A stretch of DNA of 64,000 nt from Sphingopyxis sp. PET50. GTDB taxonomy: Bacteria > Pseudomonadota > Alphaproteobacteria > Sphingomonadales > Sphingomonadaceae. The stretch spans positions 434,001 through 498,000 of the forward strand of contig NZ_CP104207.1 of assembly GCF_025244705.1 (NCBI RefSeq), given 5' to 3'. The notes under the pieces are model-generated. The model worked only from the letters and a program-made list of their open reading frames with translations, ran no database searches and had not been told where the DNA came from. How positions within the stretch are numbered: the first letter of the stretch is position 1; each line of letters opens with the position of its first letter. This document shows positions 38,712 through 49,972 of this stretch, piece after piece. A program made the translations under genes and the position numbers.

Positions 38712-40852
38712 ATGGCGATCGACAGGCTGGAGCATCTGCTCGCCCGGATGACGGTCGACGAAAAGGTCGGCCAGCTCTCCCTCTATTCGGCCGATGTCCA
38801 GTGGACCGGCGATCCGGTGAATCCCGGGATCAGCTTCGACGCGCCCGAAAAGCGGATCGACGACATTCGGGCGGGGCGGGTCACCGGGGTCTTCAACCTG
38901 CCGGGCGAGGCGCATGTACGGCGATTGCAGCGCATCGCGGTCGAGGAATCGCGGCTCGGCATTCCGCTGCTGTTCGGGGCCGACGTGATCCACGGCTTTC
39001 GTACCGCCTTTCCGGTGCCGCTTGCCGAGGCGGCAAGCTTCGAGCCCGACCTGTCGCGACGAACCGCCGAGGCATCGGCGGCCGAGGCCGCGGCGGAGGG
39101 CATCCACTGGACCTTTGCCCCGGGTGCCGATGTCTGCCGCGACGCGCGCTGGGGCAGGGCGATCGAAAGCCATGGCGAAGACCCGTTCCTCGCCGCCTCC
39201 TTCGCCGCGGCGCGCGTGCGCGGCTTCCAGGGCGATCTGTCCGACCGCCGGCATGTGATGGCGACGGTCAAGCATTTCGCCGCATATGGCGCGGCCGAGG
39301 CGGGGCTCGATTACAATACGGCGGAGCTGTCGCCGACGACGCTCGCCGAGGTGTATCTGCCGCCCTATCGCGCCGCGCTGGCGGCGGGAGCGGGGGCGGT
39401 GATGACCGCGTTCAACGATATCGACGGGGTGCCGTGCAGCGCCAACGCGAAGCTGCTGACCGGCCTGCTGCGCGATCAATGGGGGTTCGAGGGCTTCACC
39501 GTTTCCGATTTCAATTCGGATCGCGAGGTGATCGCCCACGGGCTCGCCGAGACCCCGCGCGAAGCGGCGCGGCTCTGCTTCCTCGCCGGGCTCGACATGT
39601 GCATGGGCAGCGGCCTTTACGCCGACCATCTTGCGGAGCTTGTCAGCGTGGGCGACGTGCTGCGGCGGCGGCGCTCGACGCGGCCGTTATGCGCGTGCTG
39701 AAGGCGAAGGACGCGCTGGGACTGTTCGACGAACCCTATCGCGGGATCGGTGAGGCGGCGGATCGCTCGGCAGCGCGGGCGCTGGCGCGCGATGCGGCAA
39801 CGCGCTGCCCGGTGCTGCTGCGGAACGAAGGCGGCCTCCTGCCGCTGAAGCGTGGCACCAAGATCGCGCTGATCGGGCCGTTCGGCGACGACAAGGCGCA
39901 TCTGAACGGTGCATGGGCGCTGTTCAGCGACGGGCGGGATTCGGAAAGCCTTGCCGAAGGGCTGACGGACGCCATCGACGCGGACCTGCTGCGCGTCGAG
40001 GCGGGATCGGAGATCGAAGGGCCGATTCGCGGCGGCTTCGCGGCCGCCGAGCGCGCGGCGCTGTGGGCCGATGTCGTGGTGCTTGCGCTTGGCGAGGGGC
40101 AGCATATGTCGGCGGAATCGCGTTCGCGAACCGATCCGGCGGTTCCCGCGGTGCAGATGGAACTCGCGCGGGCGATGCGGCGAACGGGCAAGCCGCTGGT
40201 GACCCTGTTGCGCACCGGACGTCCGTTGGTGATTCCCGAACTCGCCGGTTTGTCGGATGCGCTGCTCGTGACCTGGTTCCTCGGCGCCGCGACGGGAAGC
40301 GCGGTTGCCGATCTCCTGCTCGGCCGCGCCGCGCCGAGCGGGCGATTGCCGATGAGCTTTCCGCGCCACGTCGGGCAGCTTCCGATCTATTATGCGCGCA
40401 AGCCGACCGGCAGGCCACCGGGCGACGTGCCGGGTCCCTTCACCGCGCGCTATATCGACGCGGCGCCGGGCCCGCTTTTCCCCTTTGGCTTCGGGCTCGG
40501 ATATGGCCGGGCGGATTATGGCGCGGTGCGGCTCGACAGCGCGGTTCTGCCCTGGGACGGCGAGATCAGGGCGTCGTGCATCCTGTGCGAAACGCGCGGG
40601 GTCGCGGTCGAGGATACGGCGCAACTCTACATTCGCGACATCGCCTCGATGCCCGTGCGGCCCGGGCGCGAGCTCAAGGGATTTCGCAAGCTTGCGGTTC
40701 CGGCAGGCGGCATGGCGAAGGTCGATTTCGGCATCACGCGCTCGCTGTTGGCGCGGGCCGACGGCACGGTCGAACCCGGCGCGTTCGATCTTTGGATCGC
40801 GCCGCATGCCGAGGCCGGCGAGCCGGTGCGTTTCGTGCTGGAGGCACCGTGA
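38712..40852 (+). CDS. GH3 beta-glucosidase (frameshifted as sequenced)
   Basis: A GH3 glycosidase of 713 residues after repair: LLARMTVDEKVGQLSLYS, LLFGADVIHGFRTAFPVPLAEAASF, WGRAIESHGEDPFLAA, VKHFAAYGAAEAGLDYN, and GFTVSDFNS with the nucleophile aspartate. The C-terminal domain (GLLPLKRGTKIALIGPFG) and fibronectin-like end follow. One base is missing at about 39,660, where GCTGC stands for a likely GCCGGC. No signal peptide is visible, so it would act on imported glucosides, for example after rhamnose has been removed. Confidence 0.92.
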
Positions 40853-42206
40853 TGGAAACCCGGCTCGGCTGGAGACGCACGATCGCCTTTGGTTCGGGCG
40901 ACTTCGCCTTCAACCTTTACTGGCAGAGCCTCTCGCTCTTTCTGCTCTTCTATTATACCGAGGCGGTCGGGCTTTCGCCGCAGCGGCGGCGGGTCTGCTC
41001 TATATGACCGCGTCGATCTGGGACGGGATCGTCGATCCGCTGATCGGCGTGGCGGCCGACCGGACGCGGACCCGCTGGGGGCGCTATCGCCCGTGGCTGC
41101 TGCTGGGCGCGGTGCCGCTTGCGCTCGGCTTTTGCCTTCTCTACTGGCCGCCGCCCTTTGAGGGAGCGACGCTTGTCGCGGTGGTGATGGCGGCGCACTT
41201 CCTTTTTCGCAGCCTCTATGCGGCGGTGAACGTCCCCTATGTCGCGCTGACGGCACAGATTACGCGCAGCGGCGCCGATCGCGCGAATATCGCGGGGGCG
41301 CGCCTGGTGTTCAGCACTTGCGCCGGCGTGATCGTCGCGCTCGCGACGCCGCGCATCGCAACCTGGGTGACGGGCAGCCCCGACGGCGCGCGGGGCTATT
41401 TCGCCGCCGCCGCCGTCTTCGCGCTGCTTGCGACGCCGATCCTCTTCTTCGTCTTTTTGACGACGCGCGAAGGCGCGGGCGCCGCCGCCGCGCACCGCCC
41501 GGCGTCGTGGGCGGAACGCCGCGCGGTGCTGTGCAACCGCGCCTTCTGGACCGTGGTGCTGGCGGGGACGCTGTTCGTCGCCTGCTACACCGCCTTCGCC
41601 AAATCGCTGCTCTATTACTTCAAATATGTGCTCGAGGCGCCGGACGCCGGGCCGACCGCGCTGGCGCTCGCCGGGGCGAGCGGGCTGGTCGCGGTGCCGG
41701 CGTGGATGTTCGCCGCGCGCTTCGCCGCCAAGCGGACGATCTGGCTGATCGGCTGCGGCCTGTTCGGCGCGGGGTTGGTGCTTTTCGGTCTGCTGCGCTT
41801 CGACGCGGTGTGGCAGATGAATATCTTCGTCGTCGCGATGCAGGCGGCCTTTCTCGGCATCGTCTTCGCCTATTGGGGGATGCTGCCCGACACGGTCGAA
41901 TATGGCGAGTGGCGTACCGGGCTGCGCAGCGAGGGTCTGCTCTTCGGACTCGCGCTGCTGTTCCAGAAGGTGGCGCTGGGCGTCGGGGCGGGGCTGTTCG
42001 GCGTGGCACTGGGTAGCGTCGGTTTCGTCGCCAACCGGCATCAGAGCGCCGCGACGATCGAGGGCATCCGCACGATCATGGTGCTGATCCCGCTCGCCGG
42101 CGTCGGCCTGTCGGCGGCGCTCATCTTTCTCAACCCGCTCCGGCGCGGCGTCCACGACCGCATCGTCGCCGAGATCGCTGCCCGCCGCGAAGGAGAAACG
42201 ATATGA
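40852..42206 (+). CDS. GPH-type (MelB-like) sugar symporter (frameshifted as sequenced)
   Basis: A 12-helix inner-membrane cation-sugar symporter of 451 residues after repair: FGSGDFAFNLYWQSLSLFLLFYYTEAVGL, SIWDGIVDPLIGVAADRTRTRWGRYRPWLL, YWGMLPDTVEYGEW. These are the loop motifs of the melibiose/glycoside-pentoside-hexuronide family. One G is missing after 40,980 (GCCGC for GCCGGC). Its start overlaps the GH3 stop and its stop overlaps the GH106 start, so it probably imports the glycoside that the cytoplasmic GH3 cleaves. Confidence 0.9.
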
Positions 42207-45200
42207 GCATCCGCACCTTCGCGATCGCCCTCGTCCTTCCCCTGATGCTGGCGTCGGCCGCGGCGCAGCCGTCCGATCCGGTGCGCGAAGGATTCGAAGA
42301 ACCGCCGCACGAGGCGCGACCGTGGCTGTGGTGGCACTGGATGGACGGCAACGTCACCTCCGAGGGCATCGACCGCGATCTTGCCTGGTTCGAGCAGATC
42401 GGGATCGGTGGCTTCCAATTGTTCGACGTCGCGCAGCCAGGCGTGCCGCAACTGGTCGACCGGCGGTTGATCTATATGCACCCCGACTGGCAGGCCGCGT
42501 TCCACCGAGCGATCGCCGGAGCGGCGGCGCGCGGCATCGAGGCGGGCATCGCTTCCTCCCCCGGCTGGAGCGAGACCGGCGGCCCGTGGGTCGCGCCCGA
42601 GGACGCGATGAAGAAGCTGGTGTGGGGCGAGACGCTGATCGAAGGCGGTCGACGCTTCACCGGCCGCCTCGCGCCGCCGCCGGGGGTGCCCGGCCCGTTC
42701 CAGGATATCGCCCGGAACGACGAGGCGAAGGCCACCGCCTTCTATCGCGACGTCGCCCTGCTCGCCTGGCGTGTGCCCGCCGACGCCGTGCCTTTGCCCG
42801 AGGCGCGGGTCAGCGCGAGCGGCGGGACGCTCGACGCCGCGTTGCTCACCGGCCCGGCGCTCGAGCGCGCGCCGGGCGTCGTGCTGCCGCTCGCTGCCGC
42901 ATCCCCGCAATGGATCCGCTTCGACTATGACCGGCCGCAGACGATCCGCTCGGTGGTGGTCGGGCTGACGCGGCCCGGGCCGTTCGATGTCGCGCCGCTG
43001 GCGACGCTGGAAGCGAGCGACGACGGCGCGCATTTCCGGCCCGTCCGCGACCTGCCGTTATCGGCCTTTCACCAGGGCACGATTTCCTTTCCGGCGGTAA
43101 CGGCGCGCAGCTTTCGCGTGGTCTTCCGGCCATGCGGCGGGGATGGGCAATCTGTGGCGCCGCGTGCTCAACCTCCGTGCGCCGGGGATCGCCAACACGC
43201 GCTATGACAGTCCGCCGCCGGTGCAGGATGTGCGGCTGCAACGCCTGATGCTGTTGCCCGACGCGCGGGTGACGCGTTTCGAGGAAAAGGCGGGTTTTGC
43301 CGCCGCCCCCGATTATTATGCGCTTGCGACGCCTGAGGCTGGTGCGGGATCGACGATTCCGCTTTCGGAAGTCGTAGACCTCACCGCGCGGCTGAAGCCG
43401 GACGGGATGCTCGACTGGACCCCGCCGCCGGGCCGATGGCAGGTGCTGCGCCTCGGCTACTCGCTGACCGGCGCGGTCAACGCCCCCGCGCCCGCCGAAG
43501 CGACGGGCTATGAGGTCGACAAGCTCGATGCAGGGGCGGTCGCCGCCTATATGGGGCGCTATCTCGACACCTATCGCGCCGCGTTGCCGCCCGACCTGGT
43601 CGGCGCGCGCGGGGTCACCACCATTCTCAACGACAGCATCGAGGTCGGCAGCCAGAACTGGACCCCGGCGATGATCGCCGCGTTCAAGGCGCGCCGTGGC
43701 TATGATCCGACGCCATGGCTTCCCGCGCTGACCGGCCGGATCGTCGGCAGCGCCGAGGCGAGCGACCGCTTCCTGTGGGATTATCGTGCGACGATCGCCG
43801 ACCTGCTCGCCGCGAACCATTATGGACAGGTCGCGGCCAGCGCGCGCGCCGCGGGCCTCCGCATTCGGGCCGAAGCGCTCGAGGATCACCGCCCGGCACT
43901 GGGCGACGACATGGCGATGCGTTCGCACGCCGACGAGCCCGCGGGCGCGATCTGGGCGCCGAACGAGACCAGCGGCTTCGAGGCGACGTCGATTGCCGAC
44001 CTCAAGGGCGCGGCGTCGGTCGCGCATCTTTACGGCCGCGATCCGGTCGCCGCCGAGGCGTTCACCTCCGCACTCGCGCCGTGGACGGGCTCGCCGCGCC
44101 GGCTGAAGCGCGTCGCCGACACCGCCTTCGCGCTGGGCGTTACGCGCCTGATGCTGCACAGCACGGTGCACCAGCCGGTCGAGGGCAAGCTGCCCGGGCT
44201 GACGCTCGGCATCTTCGGCCAATATTTCAATCGCAACGAAACCTGGGCGGGGCAGGCGCGCGCCTGGACCGACTATCTCGCACGGTCGCAATATCTGCTC
44301 CGCCAGGGGCGTTATGTCGCCGACATCGCCTATTTTTACGGCGAGGAAGCGCCGCTGACCGGGCTCTATGGCGAGCATGAGGTTGCCGACATACCCCCCG
44401 GCCACGCTTTCGACTTCGTCAACGCCGACGCGCTGCTCGACCTGTTGCAGGTTCGCGACGGGCGGCTGGTTACGCCTTCGGGGATGGAATATCGCGTGCT
44501 CCAGCTCGGCGGGACGTCGTCGCGCATGACACTGAAAATATTACGCAAGATCGCTGCATTGGCCGATGCCGGCGCGGTGGTGATCGGCGCGCGGCCCGTT
44601 GCCTCGCCCAGCCTCGCTGACGATCCCGCCGAATATGAGCGGCTGACTGCGCGGCTATGGGGCGGGGGCAGGATATGGGACATGCCGGCCGCCGAGGCGC
44701 TGGCGCGCGCGGGTATCGCGCCCGACTGGCGGGTCGCCGGCGATACCGTGCCGCTGCGCGTGCTCCATCGCGTCTCCGGCGAGCGCGACATCTATTTCCT
44801 CGCCAGCGGCGCACGCGGGGCCGTGCGGACCGAAATATCGTTCCGGGTGGCTGGGCGCGTTCCCGAATTGTGGGATGCCGACAGCGGCGCGGTGACGACG
44901 CTGCCCCATCGCGTGGAGGAGGGGCGGACCATTGTGCCCCTGGCCTTCGACCCCGACGGTGCGGCCTTCGTCGTCTTCGGCGAGGGCGAGGGGGCGGCGG
45001 CCACGGCGGCCGCCCCGCGCGAAGAACTGCTGCGCGACCTGTCGAAGGGCTGGATGCTCCGCTTTCAGGCGGAACGCGGCGGTCCCGAAGCCGCGATCGC
45101 CGCCGATGCCGGATCGTGGAGCGACAGCGCCGATCCGCGTATCCGCTATTTCTCCGGCACCGGCACCTACAGCCGCGAGATCGCCCTGGCACGCCGCGAC

Positions 45201-45602
45201 CTCGGCACAGGGCGCCTGCTCCTCGATCTCGGAGAGGTCGGCGAACTGGCCGATGTCGTCGTCAATGGCCGGTCGCTTCGTACGCTGTGGAAGCCGCCCT
45301 ATCGGCTCGACATCACCGACGCGCTGGTTCCCGGCGCCAACCGGATCGAGCTTCGTGTCACCAACCTGTGGGTCAACCGGCTGATCGGCGATGCCCAGCC
45401 GGGGGCGGAGAAGCGAACCTTTACCACCACGGTCGGCTATCGTGCCGATGCGCCGCTGATGCCGTCGGGCCTGATCGGTCCGGTGCGGCTGGTGCAGCCG
45501 GCAATAGGGGCATTCGCTATTCAGATGCATAATGACTTGATGTCCCGTCGATCTGCGGGCACCGGGGATGTTCGGGCCACAGCAACGGGACATCGACCTT
45601 GA
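42203..45602 (+). CDS. GH106 alpha-L-rhamnosidase (frameshifted as sequenced)
   Basis: A large exported alpha-L-rhamnosidase of 1,132 residues after repair. The signal peptide ends ASAAAQP. The GH106 hallmark RPWLWWHWMDGNVTSEGIDRDLAWFEQIGIGG is at about residues 37-68, with GIASSPGWSETGGPWV after it and WDYRATIADLLAANHY mid-protein. A C-terminal beta-sandwich (TLWKPPYRLDITDALVPGANRIELRVTNLW) ends it. The break is at 43,132 (GCCATGC for GCCGGC). GH106 enzymes release L-rhamnose from pectic side chains and flavonoid rhamnosides. Confidence 0.93.
45539..45594. promoter_or_regulatory. Candidate operator before the TetR gene
   Basis: GATGTCCCGT (45,539-45,548) and its exact complement ACGGGACATC (45,585-45,594) flank 36 bases at the very end of the GH106 gene, directly before the TetR start. 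It could be a pair of half-sites for autoregulation. Confidence 0.4.
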
Positions 45603-46207
45603 ACATGCGCGCGCGGCAGAAGGAAGCCACCAAGGCGAATATATTGGAAGCGGCGCTGCACGAATTTTCGACGCATGGCTTCGAGGGCACCTCGACGCGC
45701 GCCATCGCGGACCTGGCGGGCGTCCACCATGCGCTGATCAAATATCATTTCCAGAACAAGGAAACGCTGTGGCGCGAGGCGGTGACCTTTCTGTTCGAAC
45801 GCCAGCTCGGCGAGATCGCCCATTCGCCGAAGCTGGAGGATTATGAGGACAAGAAGGACTATGCGCGCGACATGCTGCGCCAGCGTGTCCATTATTGGGC
45901 GCAGCATCCCGAACATGCGCGGCTGATGGTGCAGGAAAGCTGCCGCGACACCGAACGGTTCCGCTGGATGGTCGACACCTTCATCGTCCGCACCAGCCGC
46001 TCGTCGGGCGCTTTCGTCCAGTGGCTGCAGGACGAGGGGCTGGTGCCGCCCGCGTCGCTGCCGGCGCTCGTCTATATCCTCGTCGGCGGCGCGCAGCTTT
46101 TCTATACGCTGGCACCCGAGGTGCAGCGCGTCTGGGGCGTCGATCCAACCAACAAGGCCGCGATCGACGCCCATATCGACGCGCTGGTGCGGCTGGTGAT
46201 CCGCTGA
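45599..46207 (+). CDS. TetR-family transcriptional regulator
   Basis: The regulator is about 200 residues. The N-terminal TetR helix-turn-helix is complete: ANILEAALHEFSTHGFEGTSTRAIADLAGVHHALIKYHFQNKETLW. The C-terminal ligand domain (RLMVQESCRDTERFRWMVDTF, YILVGGAQLFYTLAPEVQRV) resembles AcrR/CecR-like proteins. The start is either TTG at 45,599, overlapping the GH106 stop, or ATG at 45,605. It ends four bases from the convergent rhaT and probably represses the first-arm glycoside operon. Confidence 0.9.
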   Translation: MNMRARQKEATKANILEAALHEFSTHGFEGTSTRAIADLAGVHHALIKYHFQNKETLWREAVTFLFERQLGEIAHSPKLEDYEDKKDYARDMLRQRVHYWAQHPEHARLMVQESCRDTERFRWMVDTFIVRTSRSSGAFVQWLQDEGLVPPASLPALVYILVGGAQLFYTLAPEVQRVWGVDPTNKAAIDAHIDALVRLVIR

Positions 46208-46211
46208 CCCG

Positions 46212-47273
46212 TCAGCCCTGCGCGTTGCCGTAGCCGATCACCACGGTCGACAGCATCAGCACGCCGATCCCGAACCAGACGAGCGTGCGCGTCCGCGAGC
46301 TTGCGGGCGCCCACTCGCGCAGCGCGAAGCCCCACAGGGTCGAAAAGAGGATGATGCTCGCCATGTGCAGCGTCCAGCTGGAGAAGCCGAAGCGCCCCAT
46401 CTGGCTTTCGCCCATCGTGTAGAAGAAGAACTGGAAATACCAGAGCGTCCCGCCGAGCGCCGCGAGCGCATAATTTCTCGCGAGCGGCGGACGTTCGCTC
46501 GTGCCGCGTACCGGCGCGCCGACGAATTCGCGCGCGCTGCGGTTGCGGGCGATCAGGATCGCGCACCAGACGAGGTTGGTGGTGAGCCCGCCGAGCAGCA
46601 CGACGCACAGCACCGGCAGCCCCTGCCACAGCGGATCGGTTCCGGCGCGCAGCGTCAGGTCGCGGATCGGCTGGCCCGCATCGAGGCCCCAGGCGAAGCA
46701 GCCCGACATGATGCCCGAGAAGACCGCGATGGCGAGCCCCTTGCGCAGGTCGAACTCGCCGGCGTCGGGCGCCGCGTCCGCGCCGCCCATCTCGCGTTCC
46801 TTGCGGCGGCCCGCCTGCGCGACGAGGATGATGCCGGCAAGCGTGATCGCGATGCCGATGAAGACGATCCGCCCGGCGTCGGTCGCGGCAAGCTCACCCA
46901 GCGTGCCGCGAAAGACCGGCGGCCCCATCGTCCCGATCACCGTGGTCAGCCCCAGCGCCACCGCCATGCCGAGCGACAGGCCGAGATAGCGCATGGTGAG
47001 GCCGAAGGTCAGCCCGCCGAGTCCCCACATAGCGCCCCAGAACCAGCACCAGAACCAGATGTCGCCGGGTGTTGCCGCGAGCACGCCCGGCAGGTCGTGT
47101 GTCTGGATTCCGGCGAGCAGCCAGGGCGCGAACAGCCAGGAGAAGATGCCGCCGGTGATCCAGAAGATTTCCCACGACCAGCCGCGGATACGCTTGTAGG
47201 GCACGTAGAAGCTGGCAGAGGACAGCCCGCCCAGCCAGTGAAAGAACACGCCGAGCAGCGGGTTCGCGTCCAT
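46212..47273 (-). CDS. rhaT: L-rhamnose/proton symporter RhaT
   Basis: The 353-residue membrane protein has ten hydrophobic segments and the RhaT signature start NPLLGVFFHWLGGLSSASFYVPYKRIRGWSWEIFW, then GLTMRYLGLSLGMAVALG and a late FFYTMGESQMGRFGFSSWTLHMA. It imports free L-rhamnose across the inner membrane. It is last in the minus-strand operon kinase-lactate dehydrogenase-rhaT, with a strong GGAGGAGAGG ribosome site. Confidence 0.95.
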   Translation of the reverse strand: MDANPLLGVFFHWLGGLSSASFYVPYKRIRGWSWEIFWITGGIFSWLFAPWLLAGIQTHDLPGVLAATPGDIWFWCWFWGAMWGLGGLTFGLTMRYLGLSLGMAVALGLTTVIGTMGPPVFRGTLGELAATDAGRIVFIGIAITLAGIILVAQAGRRKEREMGGADAAPDAGEFDLRKGLAIAVFSGIMSGCFAWGLDAGQPIRDLTLRAGTDPLWQGLPVLCVVLLGGLTTNLVWCAILIARNRSAREFVGAPVRGTSERPPLARNYALAALGGTLWYFQFFFYTMGESQMGRFGFSSWTLHMASIILFSTLWGFALREWAPASSRTRTLVWFGIGVLMLSTVVIGYGNAQG

Positions 47274-47300
47274 AATCCTCTCCTCCCCTTGTGACGATGG

Positions 47301-48443
47301 TCAGGCGGCCAGCGACTCCGGTCCGATGGCGCCGATGTGCGTCTTGCCGGTGAGCGCCATGGCGACGCGCATCTCCGCTTCGATCAATTCCAGCACATGG
47401 CGGACGCCGCCTTCGCCCGCCGCCGCGAGCGCGAACGCCCAGGCGCGGCCGAGCAGCACGCCCCGGGCGCCGAGCGCGAGCATCCGCACGACGTCGAGCC
47501 CCGACCGCACGCCGCCGTCGGCGAGAACGGTCAGCCGGTCGCCGACCGCGTCGGCGATCGCCGGCAAGGCGCGCGCGACCGAGGGCACGCCGTCGAGCTG
47601 GCGGCCGCCGTGGTTGGAGACGACGAGGCCGTCGACCCCGGCGGCGGCGGCGGCGCGCGCGTCCTCGGCGTCCAATATGCCCTTGACGACGATCGGACCG
47701 CTCCAATGCGCGCGGATGAAATCGAGGTCGCGCCAGCTCGTGCCGGGGTCGAAATTATGCTTCATCCAGCCGAGGAAATCCTCGAGCCCCGACTTCGGGC
47801 CGAGCAGCGGCGCGACATTGCCGAGCTGGTGCGGCCGGCCGTTCACCCCGACGTCCCACGCCCAGCGCGGGCGCCGCACCGCCTGGTCGGCGCGGCGCAG
47901 CTTTCCGCCGAGGCCCGGCGCCCCCGCGAGGCCCGAGCGATAGTCGCGATAGCGCGCGCCGGGCAACGGCATGTCCACGGTGAAGACCAGCACCGGACAG
48001 CGATGCGCACGCGCCTGTTCGAGCAGCGCGCGCATGAAGCCGCGGTCGCGCACCATATAGAGCTGGAACCAGAAGGGCGTATCGCAGCCGCGCGCGACCT
48101 CGGCGAGCGAACAGGCCGACACGGTCGACAGGGTGAAGGGAATACCGGCGGCGGCGGCGGCGCGCGCCGCCTGCACCTCACCGCGCCGCGCCGCCATGCC
48201 GGCAAGCCCGATGGGACCGAGCGCGATGGGCATCGCGAGCTGCTGGCCGAACAATTCGGTCGTCAGGTCGATCGCCGACACATCGTTCAGCACCCGCTGG
48301 CGCAGCGCGATCGCCTGAAGGTCGGCGATATTCGCGCGCAGCGTGGTTTCGGCGTAGGAGCCGCCGTCGAAATAATCGAACAGGAAGCGCGGCAGGCGCC
48401 GGCGCGCGGCCTTGCGATAGTCGGCGATCGACGCGGGCTTCAT
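47301..48443 (-). CDS. lldD: FMN-dependent alpha-hydroxy-acid (L-lactate) dehydrogenase
   Basis: A 380-residue FMN TIM barrel: the N-terminal [36 protein letters not shown]-like [45 protein letters not shown] with the catalytic SNHGGRQ, and [28 protein letters not shown]. It oxidises L-lactate to pyruvate. Here it would finish rhamnose catabolism, where the aldolase-dehydrogenase fusion makes L-lactate. The ATG at 48,443 overlaps the kinase stop by four bases; the longer open frame upstream belongs to the kinase region. Confidence 0.93.
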   Translation of the reverse strand: MKPASIADYRKAARRRLPRFLFDYFDGGSYAETTLRANIADLQAIALRQRVLNDVSAIDLTTELFGQQLAMPIALGPIGLAGMAARRGEVQAARAAAAAGIPFTLSTVSACSLAEVARGCDTPFWFQLYMVRDRGFMRALLEQARAHRCPVLVFTVDMPLPGARYRDYRSGLAGAPGLGGKLRRADQAVRRPRWAWDVGVNGRPHQLGNVAPLLGPKSGLEDFLGWMKHNFDPGTSWRDLDFIRAHWSGPIVVKGILDAEDARAAAAAGVDGLVVSNHGGRQLDGVPSVARALPAIADAVGDRLTVLADGGVRSGLDVVRMLALGARGVLLGRAWAFALAAAGEGGVRHVLELIEAEMRVAMALTGKTHIGAIGPESLAA

Positions 48444-49858
48444 GCCGCTTCCTCCATATGCTCCGCCTCGCGTCGCCACTGGTCGCGGTAAGGTGCAAGA
48501 TCGAGACCGAGCGGCGCGACCCGTTCGAGGGGCTCGGCGGGCGGCAGCGCGGCTCCCAGCAGGCGAAGCGCGCCATAGGAGACGTCGTTGTGCGCCTTGC
48601 CCACGTAGACCGCGACATCGGGCCGCAGCGTCGCGAGCGCGCGGACGAAGACCTGGCTTTCGGCGAAGCGCCCCTCGATCAGCAGGCGCTCCTTCGTCCC
48701 GATCAGGTCGAGCGCGGTGTCGGCGACCAGCGCCGCATAGAGCGATACGGCCGCGCGCCGCGCCGCAGGGTCGCCGGGCATCGCGACCCAGCGGCCGCGG
48801 CCATGCGGGAAGGGGCCGAAGCCGGGGGCGAAGCTTGGCAGGACCATGGCGCCGCTTTCGATCGCCTGCGGCAGCGCGGCAAGCAGTGCGGACTGGTCGG
48901 GCCGGATGTCGATGCGCCGCGTGTCGAGCCCGATCAGCGTCTCGATCTCGCGCCCGCCCATGAAGCGCGCCGAAGGGACCGGCTTGCCGAAAGCATCGAC
49001 ATTGATCAGGCAGTCGCGCGCCGGGTCGAGCGCGCCGGTCTCGACCGAAGCCGCGTCCCGGGGCGAGCGCATCGCGACGAACCAGGTGCCGGTCGACAGC
49101 ACGGTCGATTCATGGCCGGCAATCTCGGCAAAGCCGCGCGCGGCGAGCAGCGCGGCGTTCGAATCGTGAAGGCCGCAATAGATCGCGGTGTCGGCGGGCA
49201 GGCCGGTGCGTGCGACCCAGGCGGGCGTCAGCGTACCGAGAATATCGTCCGCGCGGTGGAGCGGTGCGAGCCAGCTGGCCCAGCCCTGCCGCTCGGCGAG
49301 CGCCGACGGCCAGCCGGCGAGCGGGTTCCAGAGGTCGGTGTGACAGCCGAGGCTGGTCGCTTCCGACGCCGCGACGCCCGACAGCAGCCAGCCCCAATAT
49401 TGTGCCCAGGGCAATATCCGGGTGCCTTCGCGCAGGGTGGGGTCGATGGCTTCGAGCCGGTACAATTGCGCCCCAAGATTGAGCCCATCGGGGAGGGCGG
49501 GCGATCCCGTTTCGGTAAAGGGGCCGCGCTCCGCGTCGTACGGCGCGCGCAGCATCGTCGGCATCGGCTCTTCATAATCGAGGGGCGGGCAGGCGAGGCG
49601 GTCGCCGCGAATGATCGCGGCCGCGGCGCCGTGCCCGACCGGCACGATTGCACCGACGTCGGCTAGCCTGGCGAGGTCGCGGAGCGTCTCGGCCACCCAC
49701 GTTTCGATTCCCGCGGCATCGAGCGCGATATAGTGGCCCGCTTCCACCCGTGCATTGGCGCGCATCCGCCGTTCGATCAGTGTGCCTCCGGGCGACCAGA
49801 GGCTGAGCTTCGCCAGCGTCTTTCCGACGTCGAGGACGATGGTAGCGCGGCCCGTCAT
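48440..49858 (-). CDS. rhaB: FGGY-family rhamnulokinase
   Basis: The 472-residue sugar kinase has [14 protein letters not shown] (phosphate-1 loop), [27 protein letters not shown] and [15 protein letters not shown] (FGGY ATPase domain). By position it phosphorylates L-rhamnulose to rhamnulose-1-phosphate. The sequence is of the divergent type found in alphaproteobacteria and not close to E. coli RhaB, so specificity is inferred from the operon. It is first in the minus-strand operon, divergent from the aldolase operon. Confidence 0.88.
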   Translation of the reverse strand: MTGRATIVLDVGKTLAKLSLWSPGGTLIERRMRANARVEAGHYIALDAAGIETWVAETLRDLARLADVGAIVPVGHGAAAAIIRGDRLACPPLDYEEPMPTMLRAPYDAERGPFTETGSPALPDGLNLGAQLYRLEAIDPTLREGTRILPWAQYWGWLLSGVAASEATSLGCHTDLWNPLAGWPSALAERQGWASWLAPLHRADDILGTLTPAWVARTGLPADTAIYCGLHDSNAALLAARGFAEIAGHESTVLSTGTWFVAMRSPRDAASVETGALDPARDCLINVDAFGKPVPSARFMGGREIETLIGLDTRRIDIRPDQSALLAALPQAIESGAMVLPSFAPGFGPFPHGRGRWVAMPGDPAARRAAVSLYAALVADTALDLIGTKERLLIEGRFAESQVFVRALATLRPDVAVYVGKAHNDVSYGALRLLGAALPPAEPLERVAPLGLDLAPYRDQWRREAEHMEEAA

Positions 49859-49885
49859 GCTCTCCCTCTTTGCTTCTTTGCGACC

Positions 49886-49910
49886 GAATTTGATCGAACT
49901 TTATCGAAAC
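49886..49910. promoter_or_regulatory. Candidate DeoR-type operator in the divergent rha promoter
   Basis: Within the 114-base divergent gap, TTTGATCGAAC and TTTATCGAAAC lie head to tail with an 11-base period (49,889-49,910), just inside GAATTTGATC (49,886-49,895). The ten-base GAATTTGATC recurs at 54,305 upstream of TonB receptor 2. The TCGAA-containing repeats resemble DeoR/GlpR-type sites, and a DeoR regulator is encoded in the operon. Confidence 0.5.
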
Positions 49911-49972
49911 TGATTGCAACATGCCAGCGATTTCGATACAAGCCGCCCGACAACGAAACAACGGATAACCGC

